A stretch of DNA of 64,000 nt, from positions 8,364,063-8,428,062 of the forward strand of contig NC_046618.1 of assembly GCF_900324465.2 (NCBI RefSeq). The letters are read 5' to 3'. This DNA is from Anabas testudineus. Lineage: Eukaryota; Chordata; Actinopteri; Anabantiformes; Anabantidae. Shown piece after piece: positions 24,858 through 39,029 of this stretch; positions within the stretch are counted from its first letter, which is position 1, and each line of letters starts with the position of its first letter. The notes beneath the pieces are model-generated. The model searched no databases. It was not told where the DNA came from and saw nothing but the letters and a program-made list of their open reading frames with translations. Both the position numbers and the translations under genes were made by a program.

Positions 24858-25801
24858 ATGGAGATGTCCAGTACAACGTAAGTATGTGGTGTTCCTGCTG
24901 CTGTGCAGTGTGTTGACACTACTCAAATCGTTGTTGTAATTATTCTTATTGAAATCACTTTTTGTCTCTTCCAAGTGTCCTGCCAGTTGTTGGTGGGTGG
25001 CCCCAGTCTGCAGGACTTGTGGAAATTGCTGTCAGGCTGTGCTTGAACCAACGTAAACAACTGTGTCCTCACGTTTGGGTTCCCATCCTGAAGCCTCATC
25101 GCTCTTGCATCCGTCCTCCGGTTTCAGATCAGCTGTCCTCTGACTTCCCGAGCCTCCACCCTCCCTTGTCTTTCCTGGATGACTTGGACGATGAGGTTTT
25201 GGTCCCGGTCAAGAACAAACAGGTTGTTTTCGCTGACACCAGAGGATTATCTCTAGCAGCAGTGCGAGTGTTTTCTGATGAAGAGGAGCAGTCTGACCTC
25301 GACCTGCTGCCATCGCTCCAGGGTTTGGAAAGGATGGCAGAGGACAGCTACTGCTGCACTGTCAGCACCTGCTGCCCAGGAACACATCTCAAACTGGGCT
25401 TCTCACAGCCCTCTGCAGATTTCCAGGCCTTCCGTGCCAAGCTGGCAGAGAGCATGGTTGTCCTGGAGAACTGCAGCGTTACTGAACAGGTCCTCCGAGG
25501 TACCGTCAGAGTTAGGAACATCAGTTTCCAGAAGGATGTGCGTGTACGCATCACCTTTGATTCATGGCAGAGCTACAAAGATGTGCCCTGTTCTTACCTA
25601 CAAAAACGCTTCGGAGGACCTCAGACAGACATCTTTGAGTTTGACATTGCCATTCCTAAAGTGCTCGATGCCAAACGGAAGATAGAGTTTTGTTTAAGTT
25701 ATTTGCCTGGGGGGCGGAGCGAGCCCTTTTGGGACAATAACAATGGACAGAATTACAGCATTGCAGTGTATGTAAGCTCACACCTATGTGAAAGGCCATG
25801 A
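24858..25801 (+). CDS. Protein phosphatase 1 regulatory subunit 3C-like (glycogen targeting)
   Basis: Targets the PP1 catalytic subunit to glycogen, where it activates glycogen synthase and restrains phosphorylase. Coding exons are 24858-24877 and 24976-25801, giving 282 codons (281 aa). A preceding UTR exon probably ends at 24709, and the exon with the start codon begins at 24810 after CTACAG. The N-terminal GLVEIAVRLCL resembles the VDVAMRLCL stretch of PPP1R3C. KQVVF at residues 88-92 is the PP1-docking RVxF motif, inside VVFADTRGLSLAAVRVFSD. The CBM21 domain covers about residues 150-270, with GFSQPSADFQAF, VRITFDSWQSYKDVPC, KIEFCLSY and WDNNNGQNYSI. The protein stops about 12 residues after CBM21. 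Mammalian PPP1R3C (317 aa) has a longer tail, so this may be a distinct teleost paralogue (ppp1r3c2-type). The exact paralogue is not certain. Confidence 0.85.
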
Positions 25802-27027
25802 CTTACAGCCTAGAACTTATCCTGATGGGAGAAGGAAGGAGGGGTTGACATTTGTATTACTTTTGCATTGTTTTCACTCAATTTGTATTTTCATTTTTAT
25901 AAATGACATTTCAGTATCTGCTTTATATAAAAACCTCTGTTTTATTGCCTCAATTCTTCTTTTTCACTCCTTTTCAGTATCAGCATCAAAACGTTGACCT
26001 TGTCTTTCAGTCCACTCGATGTCGTCACACACTACATTTTGGCCACTCACTCGCTCTTGCGTTACTGTTGGGCAGGTGGAGGGTGAGCGGGGGATCCCTT
26101 TCACTCTAGGCATTTCTGGGATTCCCATATAGGTCAAAGATTACTGGGGAGGGACAAGCAGAAGCCCCAAAGCAGCAGAGGAGCTAATCTTAGCTCAGCC
26201 CTGTTTAGAGAACTTAAGCTTGCTAGTCTCTTGCAGAGACTGTGATACAATCTATCCATTACGTTCCTCCGATATTCAAAACCCCAACACGCTCAGCGCC
26301 CCGGCTTTCATTGTCACTCTGCACCTTCTTTTCTGCAGTAAAGTTCAATGGTGCAACATTTAGACACTGTGTGTCATTAATGATTATATAATCAACATAA
26401 CTATACAGTTGGTATGGATACTGAAAACTGGATTCAAAACTACAACAAACCTTAATGAGTAGACATTTGGCATTTGTTCTTTTATAAAAACACAAAGTCC
26501 ATCTGGTTCTGACTCTATAGAAAGAGTACTACAAAATATCTGTTATGACTCCCCAGTGTAAGTTTTAAAGGGGGGCGTGCAGCTTGTTTTATGTATTATG
26601 TCTAGGTTGTATCAAACACAACTAAAAAAAATCACATCGCACTAACAGTTCATCATAATAAAAAGAAACCAAACACATGTCAGGGAAAAAAGAGATTCTG
26701 GAAAAGACACAAAGACGAAAGAAGACTGTGAAGCCTTCCATTTTTTAAAATGCTGTTTTGATCTGCAGTCGTGGATGAATGTTTACTGTGTTTCCAGCTG
26801 TGACCATGATGTAGTTCTGTGATACACACTGTAAGGCTCTTCTAATTAATACTCGCTATTCTATTCCAGACGAGAGGAAAAACATCATGCACACACCCTG
26901 AGAGGTGGCTACCTCCACTGCGTTCTGAGCTACACATGAACCTCGGCTATTTTATCGTGTGTAACACTATGTCTTTTTGAATTATAGGCTCACACACTCC
27001 CAGGTCTGTCCGACATCAGCTTCTCCC
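25802..27027. other. Convergent 3' UTRs of ppp1r3c-like (+) and phyhip (-)
   Basis: No coding sequence lies between the two convergent stop codons. On the plus strand AATAAA at 26657-26662 is a plausible poly(A) signal for ppp1r3c-like, giving a ~0.87 kb 3' UTR. No canonical AATAAA was found on the minus strand for phyhip, so its 3' end is undetermined and may overlap the neighbour. Confidence 0.45.
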
Positions 27028-29710
<2,683 letters not shown>

Positions 29711-32700
29711 TTCTGTCGTCTGCAGTTAAACCAAGAGATAAGAGAGGATACTTAGATGAGAATGTAATCTGGAATTGTAACGTCAGTGCTGCAGCACAGC
29801 AGATTAGTGTAGAGATTCAATTGTATCACTAAACTGGACACCGTGCAGCAGTTCAGAGACACCACGGCTGGGAAGCACCTCAAGCAATCCAATTAACCTT
29901 TCATTTAGGGATCTGTGTCCTGACTTTTTATTCACTGTCCTGCTCTTTTCTCGCCTCCTCTCGCCTTTTCTTGCCCTTAACTGACATTTTCCCATTATTA
30001 CACAACTCAATGTGCTCCCAGCTGAGTGACTGCTGCCCTCTGCTTTCCTCAAGCATTTCATAATCCACCTACAGCTGTCTCCCAGCAACCACACGTCTGC
30101 AGCATCCCTCAATCTTCTCCAGCGTTTCTCAAGTTAGGGGTCAGAAACATGAACATTGCTGCAGCTGTCAGCAACATTTTGAACCACTGGTAACTTTTTA
30201 GACATTTTTGCCTCCTCACTGAAGTACATGCCTTTTCAAAAGAGCTGAGCAACTGAATTATTTGCAGCTCAAAGGAAATCTTGAAACAGCTTTTATATTC
30301 TTTGGGCAAAAATAGGGGAGGTTTAACTAGGCATCGGCTGCAGGTGATGCATGATCACATTTCCTTAGTTGCCCATCAGAGATTTGTTCCAAGCTGCTGC
30401 ACAAAGCCTTGAGTTCTGCTGGTCAGCCTGTGTTGTATTTGATTAGCTGTCACCTTCCCTCTTCTAAAACTGATAGTAGCTCACTGTGGTGTGCGCTCAG
30501 TAGTCACCTAAGTGTACACCTATTCCTCCATAGTTCGCTTGTTAGTTGGTCAGTTATCATCAGTCTTTGGTTTGTTCTTACAGTCGTCTCCTGTGGTATT
30601 TCTCCTTAATGTTTCTGGAATTCAAGCATCTCAACACCAAAGCAGTATATTTCATGTTTCCCTTGTTAAAATCACGCTCTTGCAGAGCATCTGCTAGATC
30701 ACAGGTGTGACTAAAATAGCCTTCAAGCTATTTCATGTGAACTATCAAACATACTCCCTGTGTGATCCTACAGATGTAGTGTCTGGTGTAGTGTCATTGT
30801 CTGACTGGGCGGTTTCTTAAGGTGTTCCTCTGTCACTATGATGGACAGGCTGCAGCAGCTCATTAAAGCCTGTGAACTGTGAAATTTGTGCAGTAGCTCA
30901 TTCAGTCAGGGGCCAGAGGCGAGAGATGTTGCATCACGCACGTGTGTTTCCACGCGTCTGTTTTCCAGCTGCTGTTCTCATTTCTTGCCATGCAGAGACA
31001 CTAGAATCTGGGGCAAGAGGAGATTCTCACAGGACAAATCATCCAAGTCCCATGTATCTGTGCGTGTTCCACTTTTGGATCAAAGATATGTGAACACAGT
31101 TCAAATGCTGGTTTCCATACAACAGTCCCATTGCTCTCATTTATTAATCAGTCTGTAAAGAGAAATGTGGGTCAATTATCTCTGCTGTAATAATTTGATG
31201 GAGGGTCACTCCAAATATAAAAAACAATGTAAACCTCAAAACATAATTCATCTGGGAGTGGTTAGTACTCGTTTACAGTTATGGTAGCTGAAGCACACAA
31301 CGCAGAGATATGTTTTTATCTCTGTGAGATAGCATCACATGGAATAAGCTGCTGCACTCATGCATATGGAACATGGCACAGTGAGCAACTCTGTGGTTCA
31401 AGGGAGAATACTTCAATACACATTGAGATGGTTGGACGAGAGTTGAGGAAATCTTCTCATTCATTCCATTTTTTTTAAACTGGAGTAAAATGGCCATTTG
31501 CACAGAACGGGTAGAATTATAAAATGGGCATGCAGTTAAAAAGAGATGTTGTGTGACTAACACAGTTTGCACGCTCTCGCTCAATAAAATCAAGCATTAG
31601 CATTAGGAAAAGCTGCACCGATCTCATTACATGATCCAGCCAGTGCTGCTGTGTGAAATATCCTCACTCATGTGAAATGACATTGGTGTCATCACACGTG
31701 CATGTGTGCATCAATAGAATTACATGCAAATAAACGCCCAGCAGTGACATCTCAACTACTGTACTGTGTTCGTCTGACTTTTCATCTAATATTACTTAAG
31801 AGATGCACAAATGAAACTCTCTACTACAGCATCATTTCTTGATCTGTACAACTCAAGAGCACTAGTTATTTTCTGCATCAATAAGAAGACAGAAATAAAA
31901 GAATTCCTTACATGTATGAGGCTCAGATTTGTGATGGAGAGGATTGTGGATGAATTTTACTATCTTCTTTTTCTGCGTTTCTGCTCGCCTCCTCTGCTGC
32001 AGTCGATGATAGATCCCCCAGGAAAACTGATTAGGAGGTGAAACGAACACACAGGCTCCTCTCTCTCTCTCTCCTTCTTTTTCTCCTGCTCTCCGCCTGT
32101 TTCGCTCTTGCTCTCTGTGTCACACAAACACTCTAACCCCTCCACCTCCTCCTCTCCTCCCCCCCACTCTCAGTCTCATATTTTTCTCTGGGCTCTGCAT
32201 GATGTTTACTTGACTCTGATGCAGCCACACGAGATGAATCAAAACCTAAAAAGAAAACCAGTCAGCATCATGCCTTCGTTAGCCAGTCATACACAGCACA
32301 TCACATGTAAGTGTGCCTCAAGGAACACTTAGCTGCTTGCATGCATGTCACCGCTCAGATATGGAGACAGTATAGACACTCTGGGTGTGAGGAAATGAAT
32401 GAACCTTTTTTTTTACACACTCTACTAGCTACAGAATATTTAAAAGCAATTGTTCTGTGAGTGGTGTGCTAGTAAATCACATAGAGTACCATCAAGACCT
32501 CAAAAATATACATGTGCCAACTGTTATGCCATATGGACTAACTCCACGGGGCATCCCCCCCCCAGCCCAAATGGAGGCGAGGGATGCCACTGTGTAAGTC
32601 AAGAGTAAGCAGATTTCCACTGACATTAATTTTCAGAAGGATGTTGTTGTACTGGTCCAACATCACGGGACAACTTCATTTAGGATTTCGTTCGAGATTA

Positions 32701-33525
32701 AAGCGACGCTTCCCAGATTAATGCAGATAATCTGCTGCTAAAACAAAGTATATCGGACACACAACAGAGGGATAAACTGAATCATAATATTTGTATTTTT
32801 AAAAAAAGCAAAGACAACATAACGTGAGATTGAAAAGCTTCTTTCAGTTCCAGTCAGTCTCAGATAAGTGATATCCCGAAAATGTAATTAAACTGTAATC
32901 ATCCATCATTAGTCATGCCATGACAGCCTGGCTCCATCCAAATAACTCTCTCAGCTCCAGAGGTGCCAGTTTACAAGGCAGGATGGGCTTTGAAGAGAGA
33001 GAACCACAGTAACTCTTGTATTTCAATGATGCTTGCACATTGTTTTTTTTTTTTTTTTTTTTGTTTTGTTTTTTTGTTGTTGCTGGTGCATTTTATGGCC
33101 TATTTACATATTATATCCATTGCGTGGTTTTCTTCATTACAGTCAGGAGACTAACTGTGCATTATCAGCAGGAGCAGAGAAGGAGTGAATGTGTGCCTGG
33201 GGTACAGAAATGGTCAGAAGCAGCCTGGAGCAGGGCTTACTCCTACTTATTGAACCTTCAGTGTACAATTTGTAGTTTACAGAAGTTTAAGCATCATATT
33301 TGCATTTTCTCACATGGATCTGTATTCACCAAATAATGCCAATTGACCAATACTATTGTACATTTGCAATATAATTATGTGCAATGTGTAGTTTATACAT
33401 GCATGGATCTTTCTGTCCACTTTAGCACTGATGTCCTCTGGACTTGTAACCCGTACAGCTGATCAAAGCTCCGCACACATCACAATAATCCATGATTATG
33501 CGAGTCTGTCTGCGCAGGTTTGATC
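29711..33525. other. Region between divergent phyhip and polr3d
   Basis: No coding exon was recognised. One or more phyhip 5' UTR exons and its promoter should lie here. A CT-rich (plus strand) block at about 32055-32165 is the most promoter-like part, but no firm exon can be drawn. Poly(T) runs occur at about 33042-33060. The rest is AT-rich and unannotated. Confidence 0.4.
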
Positions 33526-33671
33526 CACGTGAGCGCGCAGGCTGATGACACTGCGGAAGTGTCATGGCGGCGCCGTGTCAGAAACAGCTCTAGCACCAAA
33601 CAAGCCACTAACACTTCTTCTCTGACTCGGTTGGACTTTATATGTGAAACAAACGACAGGGGAATCATAAC
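33526..33671 (+). promoter_or_regulatory. polr3d promoter and non-coding first exon
   Basis: An E-box CACGTG at 33526-33531, an ETS-type CGGAAGT at 33554-33560 and a nearby ATGGCGGC (YY1-like) at 33564-33571 form a typical housekeeping promoter. A GTGAGT donor at 33672 closes a likely untranslated exon ending at 33671. The next exon carries the polr3d start codon at 34937. The transcription start is inferred. Confidence 0.55.
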
Positions 33672-34936
33672 GTGAGTGTTCGCAGCAGCGGAATATGGGG
33701 AAAGTTGTTACTGACACGGTTGAATTGAGCGTTTTCGTCTGGTTTGTGTTCGTGTAGTGATTTGGCCACGTGTTGCTGAGTATTTGCTGTGCTGTTGATG
33801 AAAAATGATTATTTCCCGAGAGACACGATCGTGTTTCAAAGTGCTCGTTTGGCCTGTGCTCCTGTACTGACCGTCACTTATTTATATGATTCAAATACAC
33901 TGCTGTGGTACAAGCTCACTTTTTTTAGGTATGTTTCTATGATGCGACTATATTATTCTCAAAGGCAATTAAAGTCTGTAATACAAAAGAGCATACTCGA
34001 GAAAAATAGTTGGGCTAAGCTGTCTAGTAATTCTGTGCAGAGACAGTGACTACAAATATATTTGAGCTCTCCAGAAAAGATCCCAGCAATCACAGAGACA
34101 CTGAAAACCTCAACCTTGTCTTTACTGCCATGTACTTTGCATTTCTAAGGAGGTTAATATTCACTGTCTACAGTGCAGGCTTGCAGTAGAGGCTTTATAC
34201 ATATTAGTAAAATGACAAAAGTAAAATGTTGATTTAAAATCTATTTTCCTAGATTTATCTCTGTAAAGGTTTGCAGTATTTTAACATGATTAAAGTCAAC
34301 ACATTATGAAAGTCATTGAGTGAGCTGATGGAGCTCTGAATATCATCTACGCTACCTAATGTTGTGAAGAGATTGATGAATAGAGAAGGCCAGAAACCAA
34401 GGCTGAACCTTAATAATCTTCCCTCCGGTGGCGCTGTATCAAAAACAGACGCAATCCTGCAGTGAAAGTCACTGCATGGACTCGGGAACACCTCAGAAAA
34501 CCACTGTCGGTGAACACTGTTCTTCATTGCATCAGCAATGGCAAGTTAAAAGTCTACCAAGCAAAGCAAGGACCTATAGTAACAAAAGAAATGACACCAC
34601 TTAAATGAGCCTGAAGCTTATTTACGATGGACTGGTATTTGATTGTTATTAGCACGCAGTTTAAAAGACAACATTCAGATACTGTGATTATCTGTGAAGG
34701 CACTAGTAATGCTGTGATAGGTACAGTATACAGAATTTGCAGGCATGCTGCCATGGCCTGGTATAGATCTGTTATGCAGTGAAAAACTTTGATGCATTAT
34801 GAGGTTGAAAATACACCAAAGTAGGCCACATAATGTTGTATCATATTTAAGTATTAATATATGTTTTAAGTTGTCTGCTAATGATTCTATTCATTTTTCA
34901 TTTTTATTTTTATTGTCAGTTTTTCTCCAGTTGAGG

Positions 34937-36892
34937 ATGGCTGATTCAGGCTCAGGTGACCCCAGTGGTCAACGCGTGCCAACTCCTGGAGGTAGCGCTG
35001 TTGGACTGCTGATGGGCCGTCGACCATCAGCGAACATCTCTCCCGGTCGTCTCCCCTCAATGCGTTCAAGAGACCTCACCCTGGGGGGAGTGAAAAAGGT
35101 AATCCACTCTCTCTCACTATTTCAGAAAATTTTAGGAATTGTCCAAAAAAATATTCATTTAACACCAGTGTTGGTAAATGCCTACACGATTCCTCACATA
35201 CTGAGTGAATGATATTTTAGTATAATTATTGTATAATAAATATTATCCACGTTGTTATATTGGTAATTGTTCTAACTCTGAAGTCCTGTTTCTTTTGTTT
35301 GTTTGTGTTTCTTTTTTAGAAAACGTTTACACCCAACATTATTGGGCGAAAAGTCAAAGACGAGTAAGTTCATAACTGATGGGGGAAAAAAAAAAAGTCA
35401 GAGATAATGGAACTGATATGACTGTTGACCAATGGCCTTTCTCTCTTCACAGAGCCAAAGTTGAAAGTGGCCAGAGATCAGAGAGGAAAGATGCAGATCG
35501 AGGTCGAGGTGCAAGAGGGAGAGGCAGGGGCCGAGGTCGCGGAGAGCTCATCCAGTCCCACTCTATTTTTGAACAGGGGCCTGCGGAAATGATGCTGAAA
35601 AAGAGAGGTAGGAAATCTGCTGGACTCAGTCTGTGCTTTGGCTGACGCCTTAACAGTGAAGTCAATTGAATTCTTGTACTAAACACAGGTGGCTATGAGA
35701 GTGAGAGAGATGCTCCAAGCATGGGACCTTCACCCATCATCAATATTAAAAAGGAGAAGAGGGAGACTGAGGAAGAGACCAAAGAGATCCTACGCAGTCT
35801 TGATCGAGACAATGTGAGTCCTGGATGCTCCCTTCATAATTAAGCCGGTTTATTTCTCATTCTCCATATTTAACTTTCTCTTCCTCCAAAATGTGACCAG
35901 TTTATAGATGATCCCTTCCTGAGGAGTGAGCAGAGGAGTTGCCCTGTTCAGCTTCCCCTCGCTGTGTCAGGATGGGGATTCAAGGAGGAATTCAGTAAAG
36001 CTGCTCTTAAAATTGAGAAGGTAGAGGACGACTGTGAGCCCATGGATTCTGCAATTGAAGGTAACTGCAGGACTTTGTTGTTTTTACTGTATCTGGTAGC
36101 TCATGAAAGCAGGAAATACAGTATCATAAAAGCAGTCTGGGCACATAGCTGCTCTCTAAAAATACACATGATCTTCTTTTCAGTCAAACAGGAGCCAGAG
36201 GAAATAGAAATAAAGAAGTCGGAGGCAGCTTTTAGGCCTCCTCCTCTCCCTGAACCTGAAGTTCTACCTGATCTGATGCATAGATGGAGTCTGAGCAAAG
36301 GGGAGGAGCTGTTCTTCATGCAGCTGCCCGACTCTCTGCCTGGCCAACCTCCTACTAAAGAGCACAGGCTGGTGAAAACGGAAGTTCAGTCAGAGGACGG
36401 ACAGTCTGTTCTGCTGAAAACAGAGTCTCAGGTAGATACATTTACTATCCACATGTTAAATAGGTGATGTTTATTTGTCGTATGTGTCTAAACCAAATTA
36501 AAATTTTAAAACAGGAAGAGGAAGCTGAAGACAACAGCTGCAATCTGAAAGACCTGCGGGAGGGTCTTGTAGGAAAGATGCTGGTGCGGAAGTCTGGCCG
36601 AGTACAGCTCATACTAGGACAAGTGATACTTGATGTATCACTCGGAACATCCTGCTCTTTCCTTCAGGTACAATAGTACTACATTAATTGATGTCTCTTT
36701 ATTTCTGTTTTTGGTCATTTCCACATTTAGAATATTTCTAATGTGATTTTTCTCTCCCTTGTTTTGTTTTCTCAGGAGCTGGTCTCTGTTGGTACAGAGG
36801 GAAGAACAGGTGATTTGACTGTATTGGGGAAAATCAAACACAAAATGGTTTGCTCCCCAGACTTTGAGGCTCTTCTACAGAGCAGTGCTTGA
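34937..36892 (+). CDS. polr3d: RNA polymerase III subunit D (RPC4/RPC53)
   Basis: RPC4 subunit of nuclear RNA polymerase III. With RPC5 it forms a TFIIF-like heterodimer that acts in initiation and termination on tRNA and 5S genes. Coding exons: 34937-35098, 35320-35363, 35453-35607, 35689-35813, 35901-36060, 36184-36431, 36515-36667, 36776-36892. They total 388 codons (387 aa; human 398). N-terminal features are GRLPSMRSRDLTLGGVKKK and TFTPNIIGRK, followed by an RG-rich GRGARGRGRGRGRGEL tract. An acidic/lysine middle contains two IKKEK/VKQEPEE-type sites that look like SUMO acceptors. The C-terminal RPC4 domain has EELFFMQLPDSLPG, VRKSGRVQLILG and the end LGKIKHKMVCSPDFEALL. The start ATG lies just after an AG acceptor in a pyrimidine-rich stretch. 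Confidence 0.96.
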
Positions 36893-37280
36893 TGCTTGTA
36901 AGAGCAACAGAACCTTCTCAGACCTGACAGATGGATGCACTTGTGGTGGGTTGTTGCAGTATGTTGCCTGGGTATTCACAAGTACTATGGACTGTCATTT
37001 TGAAACCTTCAGAACATCCAAAACAAGTCTAATAGCTGTTGATTGCGCTTTTGTGTTCTCAGAGTGGCTGTTATATCAACTGTAGATACACTATTGAAAT
37101 ACACTATAAATATAAAACACAACTGAGGATGTATTTTCTTTTTGAGTTACATCAATTCAGGTTTGAAACTATAATGGCGTGCCAAATTGCAGTACTGTTT
37201 TCATTTGTCTCCATCTGAAATTACTTGACAAGACTGTACATGGATGTAAATGTGTGAATAAAGAAGTTTTTGTTTTTCAA
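36893..37280 (+). other. polr3d 3' UTR
   Basis: Non-coding sequence ends with AATAAA at 37257-37262, which predicts cleavage near 37280. Confidence 0.65.
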
Positions 37281-37559
37281 GTTCATTTGAAAATGCAGCA
37301 AAGTTTTCTCTGCTTAGATTGCAGCACGCGAAGACGCAAGGATTGTGCTGAAGAATTACATTTGAAAAAGGCACCACCCTGCTGCTTGTCTCTTGAGGAA
37401 ACGAGCATCAGTGCTGATTTCTGAATCACTGCAGTCGATGTTTAAATTGCTCTGGAACCATTTTCCACGTCGTCCTGTGAATGTTTGACTCCACAGTGCT
37501 GATGTGTCATCAGAACATTGCTCTGCAGCGCCACCAGTGGACAAATGTTGCACAACAGT

Positions 37560-39029
37560 AGAAAGTAGGACCTCCAGTGCAGTATGGTGTCGGACCGCCT
37601 GGTGTCGGACTCGGAGCTCCACTGTGCTGGTCGATTTAAATACGTAGCCAGCGTCGATCCGCCCGTCGTCTGCTCATGTTGTCCGCTTCAGCCCGTAAGA
37701 CAAAGACAAGTGATGGAGCGGGACTGAGAGCGCACTGTACCGGCGCCGGACGAAGCGTGACGGAGGTCGGTTCACTAACTCCTGCTTAGCGAACTTCACT
37801 GTTCATCTTTATACGTGTTAAGTGTTGTTGAGGGTGCTGACATTTCAGATAGAAAGTTAGCGTAACGTTACTGAATCCAAACTTAGAACAAATAAAAAAA
37901 AAAAAAAAAGCTTGGCTCGGCGTTTCGTGTACACCCAGGCGCTAGTCTGGCAGTAAGCTAGCCGAGCGAGGTGGAGCTCGACGGGAAGCGGACTCTAGCT
38001 TACCGTTAGCTCGGAGGCCACAAGCTAACTTTAGCAAGTTGGACTTTAAATCGTCCTTGTTGGTTCAGGGAGTCTCCAGGCTCATGACCCAGTAGTAGTA
38101 GTTCGGGTCTCGCTGGTATTTTATTGCCTTTTACGGGGGGTTGGGAGGCTGCTAAGTGGTCCTAGAAACCGCTGGCTAACTGTTCACTGTAGTTAAGGAA
38201 TGGTGGTGTTACTGGAGACCAGCCCGTCGTTAGCCGAGCTGCTGCATCAGCACACGGGATGAGGACGGAGGGCCTCTAACGCTGTCTGTGCATCGTGGCT
38301 GATCACGGTTACGTGAGCGTCTGGTTACACGTATGTGCTAGTTAACAGAAAAGAGGATATTTGACCATTAATCAGCATTTCTCCAAGATTAGCAGCATGC
38401 TGAATAGGCAGACGCTAGCATTAACTTTGCACGCCGGTACTGGAAATGCAAACGGAGCGTTTTGTCTGACATTATGAAATTACATAATGTATATTAATGT
38501 CAAAGACGACATATAGTTGCAACATGGATCATGCTGACTGTTGTTTGCACATCTTTGCAGATCTGCGCGCCTACAGAGTCCCTGGATCTCCGCAGACAAG
38601 GGAACCACCTGCTGTCCACAGTTGTTTTTATTTCATTGTTTACATGTGCCTCACCAGCGGGAGGATTTGCTCCAATAGCAAAGGACACCTGCAGCAAGAA
38701 CAGACCATTATTTTATTAGAACTGCTTTGAAGACTTCACTGTCCTTTTCCTGGATGCAAATAATTCAGCTTCCTTTATGAAACTGGTTCGTGGTGGTGAT
38801 AATGAAATTCATCAATACAGCCCGAGAGGGCAACATCAAGATGGTCACTTGTACTTTTATTGATTGGCTGTGCAGCCAGAGGAGAAGCTCCATCTCTTCC
38901 TTATCTTAATGAAGGGCTTTTTCTGACAAAAGCTAAGGGCCACTTGGGGCCAGGAGTCAGACTGCTGTACCTGTTCGTCCCTCAGATTTCAACTATTTAA
39001 TAGATTTTAATCATCCTCCTGACTTCGAG
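37560..39029 (+). other. gpat4 promoter and 5' UTR region
   Basis: GC-rich sequence at about 37590-38300 follows the polr3d 3' end and probably holds the gpat4 promoter and an untranslated first exon. Candidate donors lie at about 37694 (GTAAGA) and 37765. A strong acceptor TTTGCAG ends at 38560, so the second exon probably runs 38561-39197 with about 470 bases of 5' UTR before the start codon. Several upstream ATGs precede the real start. The first exon limits are uncertain. Confidence 0.5.

Noticed and set aside
30121-30190. CAGCGTTTCTCAA and TTGAACCACTG as possible ends of a tiny hAT-type element
   Set aside because: The ends match poorly, the unit is only ~70 bases and no target duplication was seen.
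33400-33700. Possible miR-320 locus, because human MIR320A lies at the POLR3D promoter
   Set aside because: No sequence like the mature miR-320 was found near the polr3d promoter in either orientation.
33860-33870. TCCTGTACTGA, identical to the first 11 bases of miR-486, in the polr3d first intron
   Set aside because: The match stops after 11 bases and no hairpin partner is nearby. Mammalian miR-486 lies in ANK1, not here.
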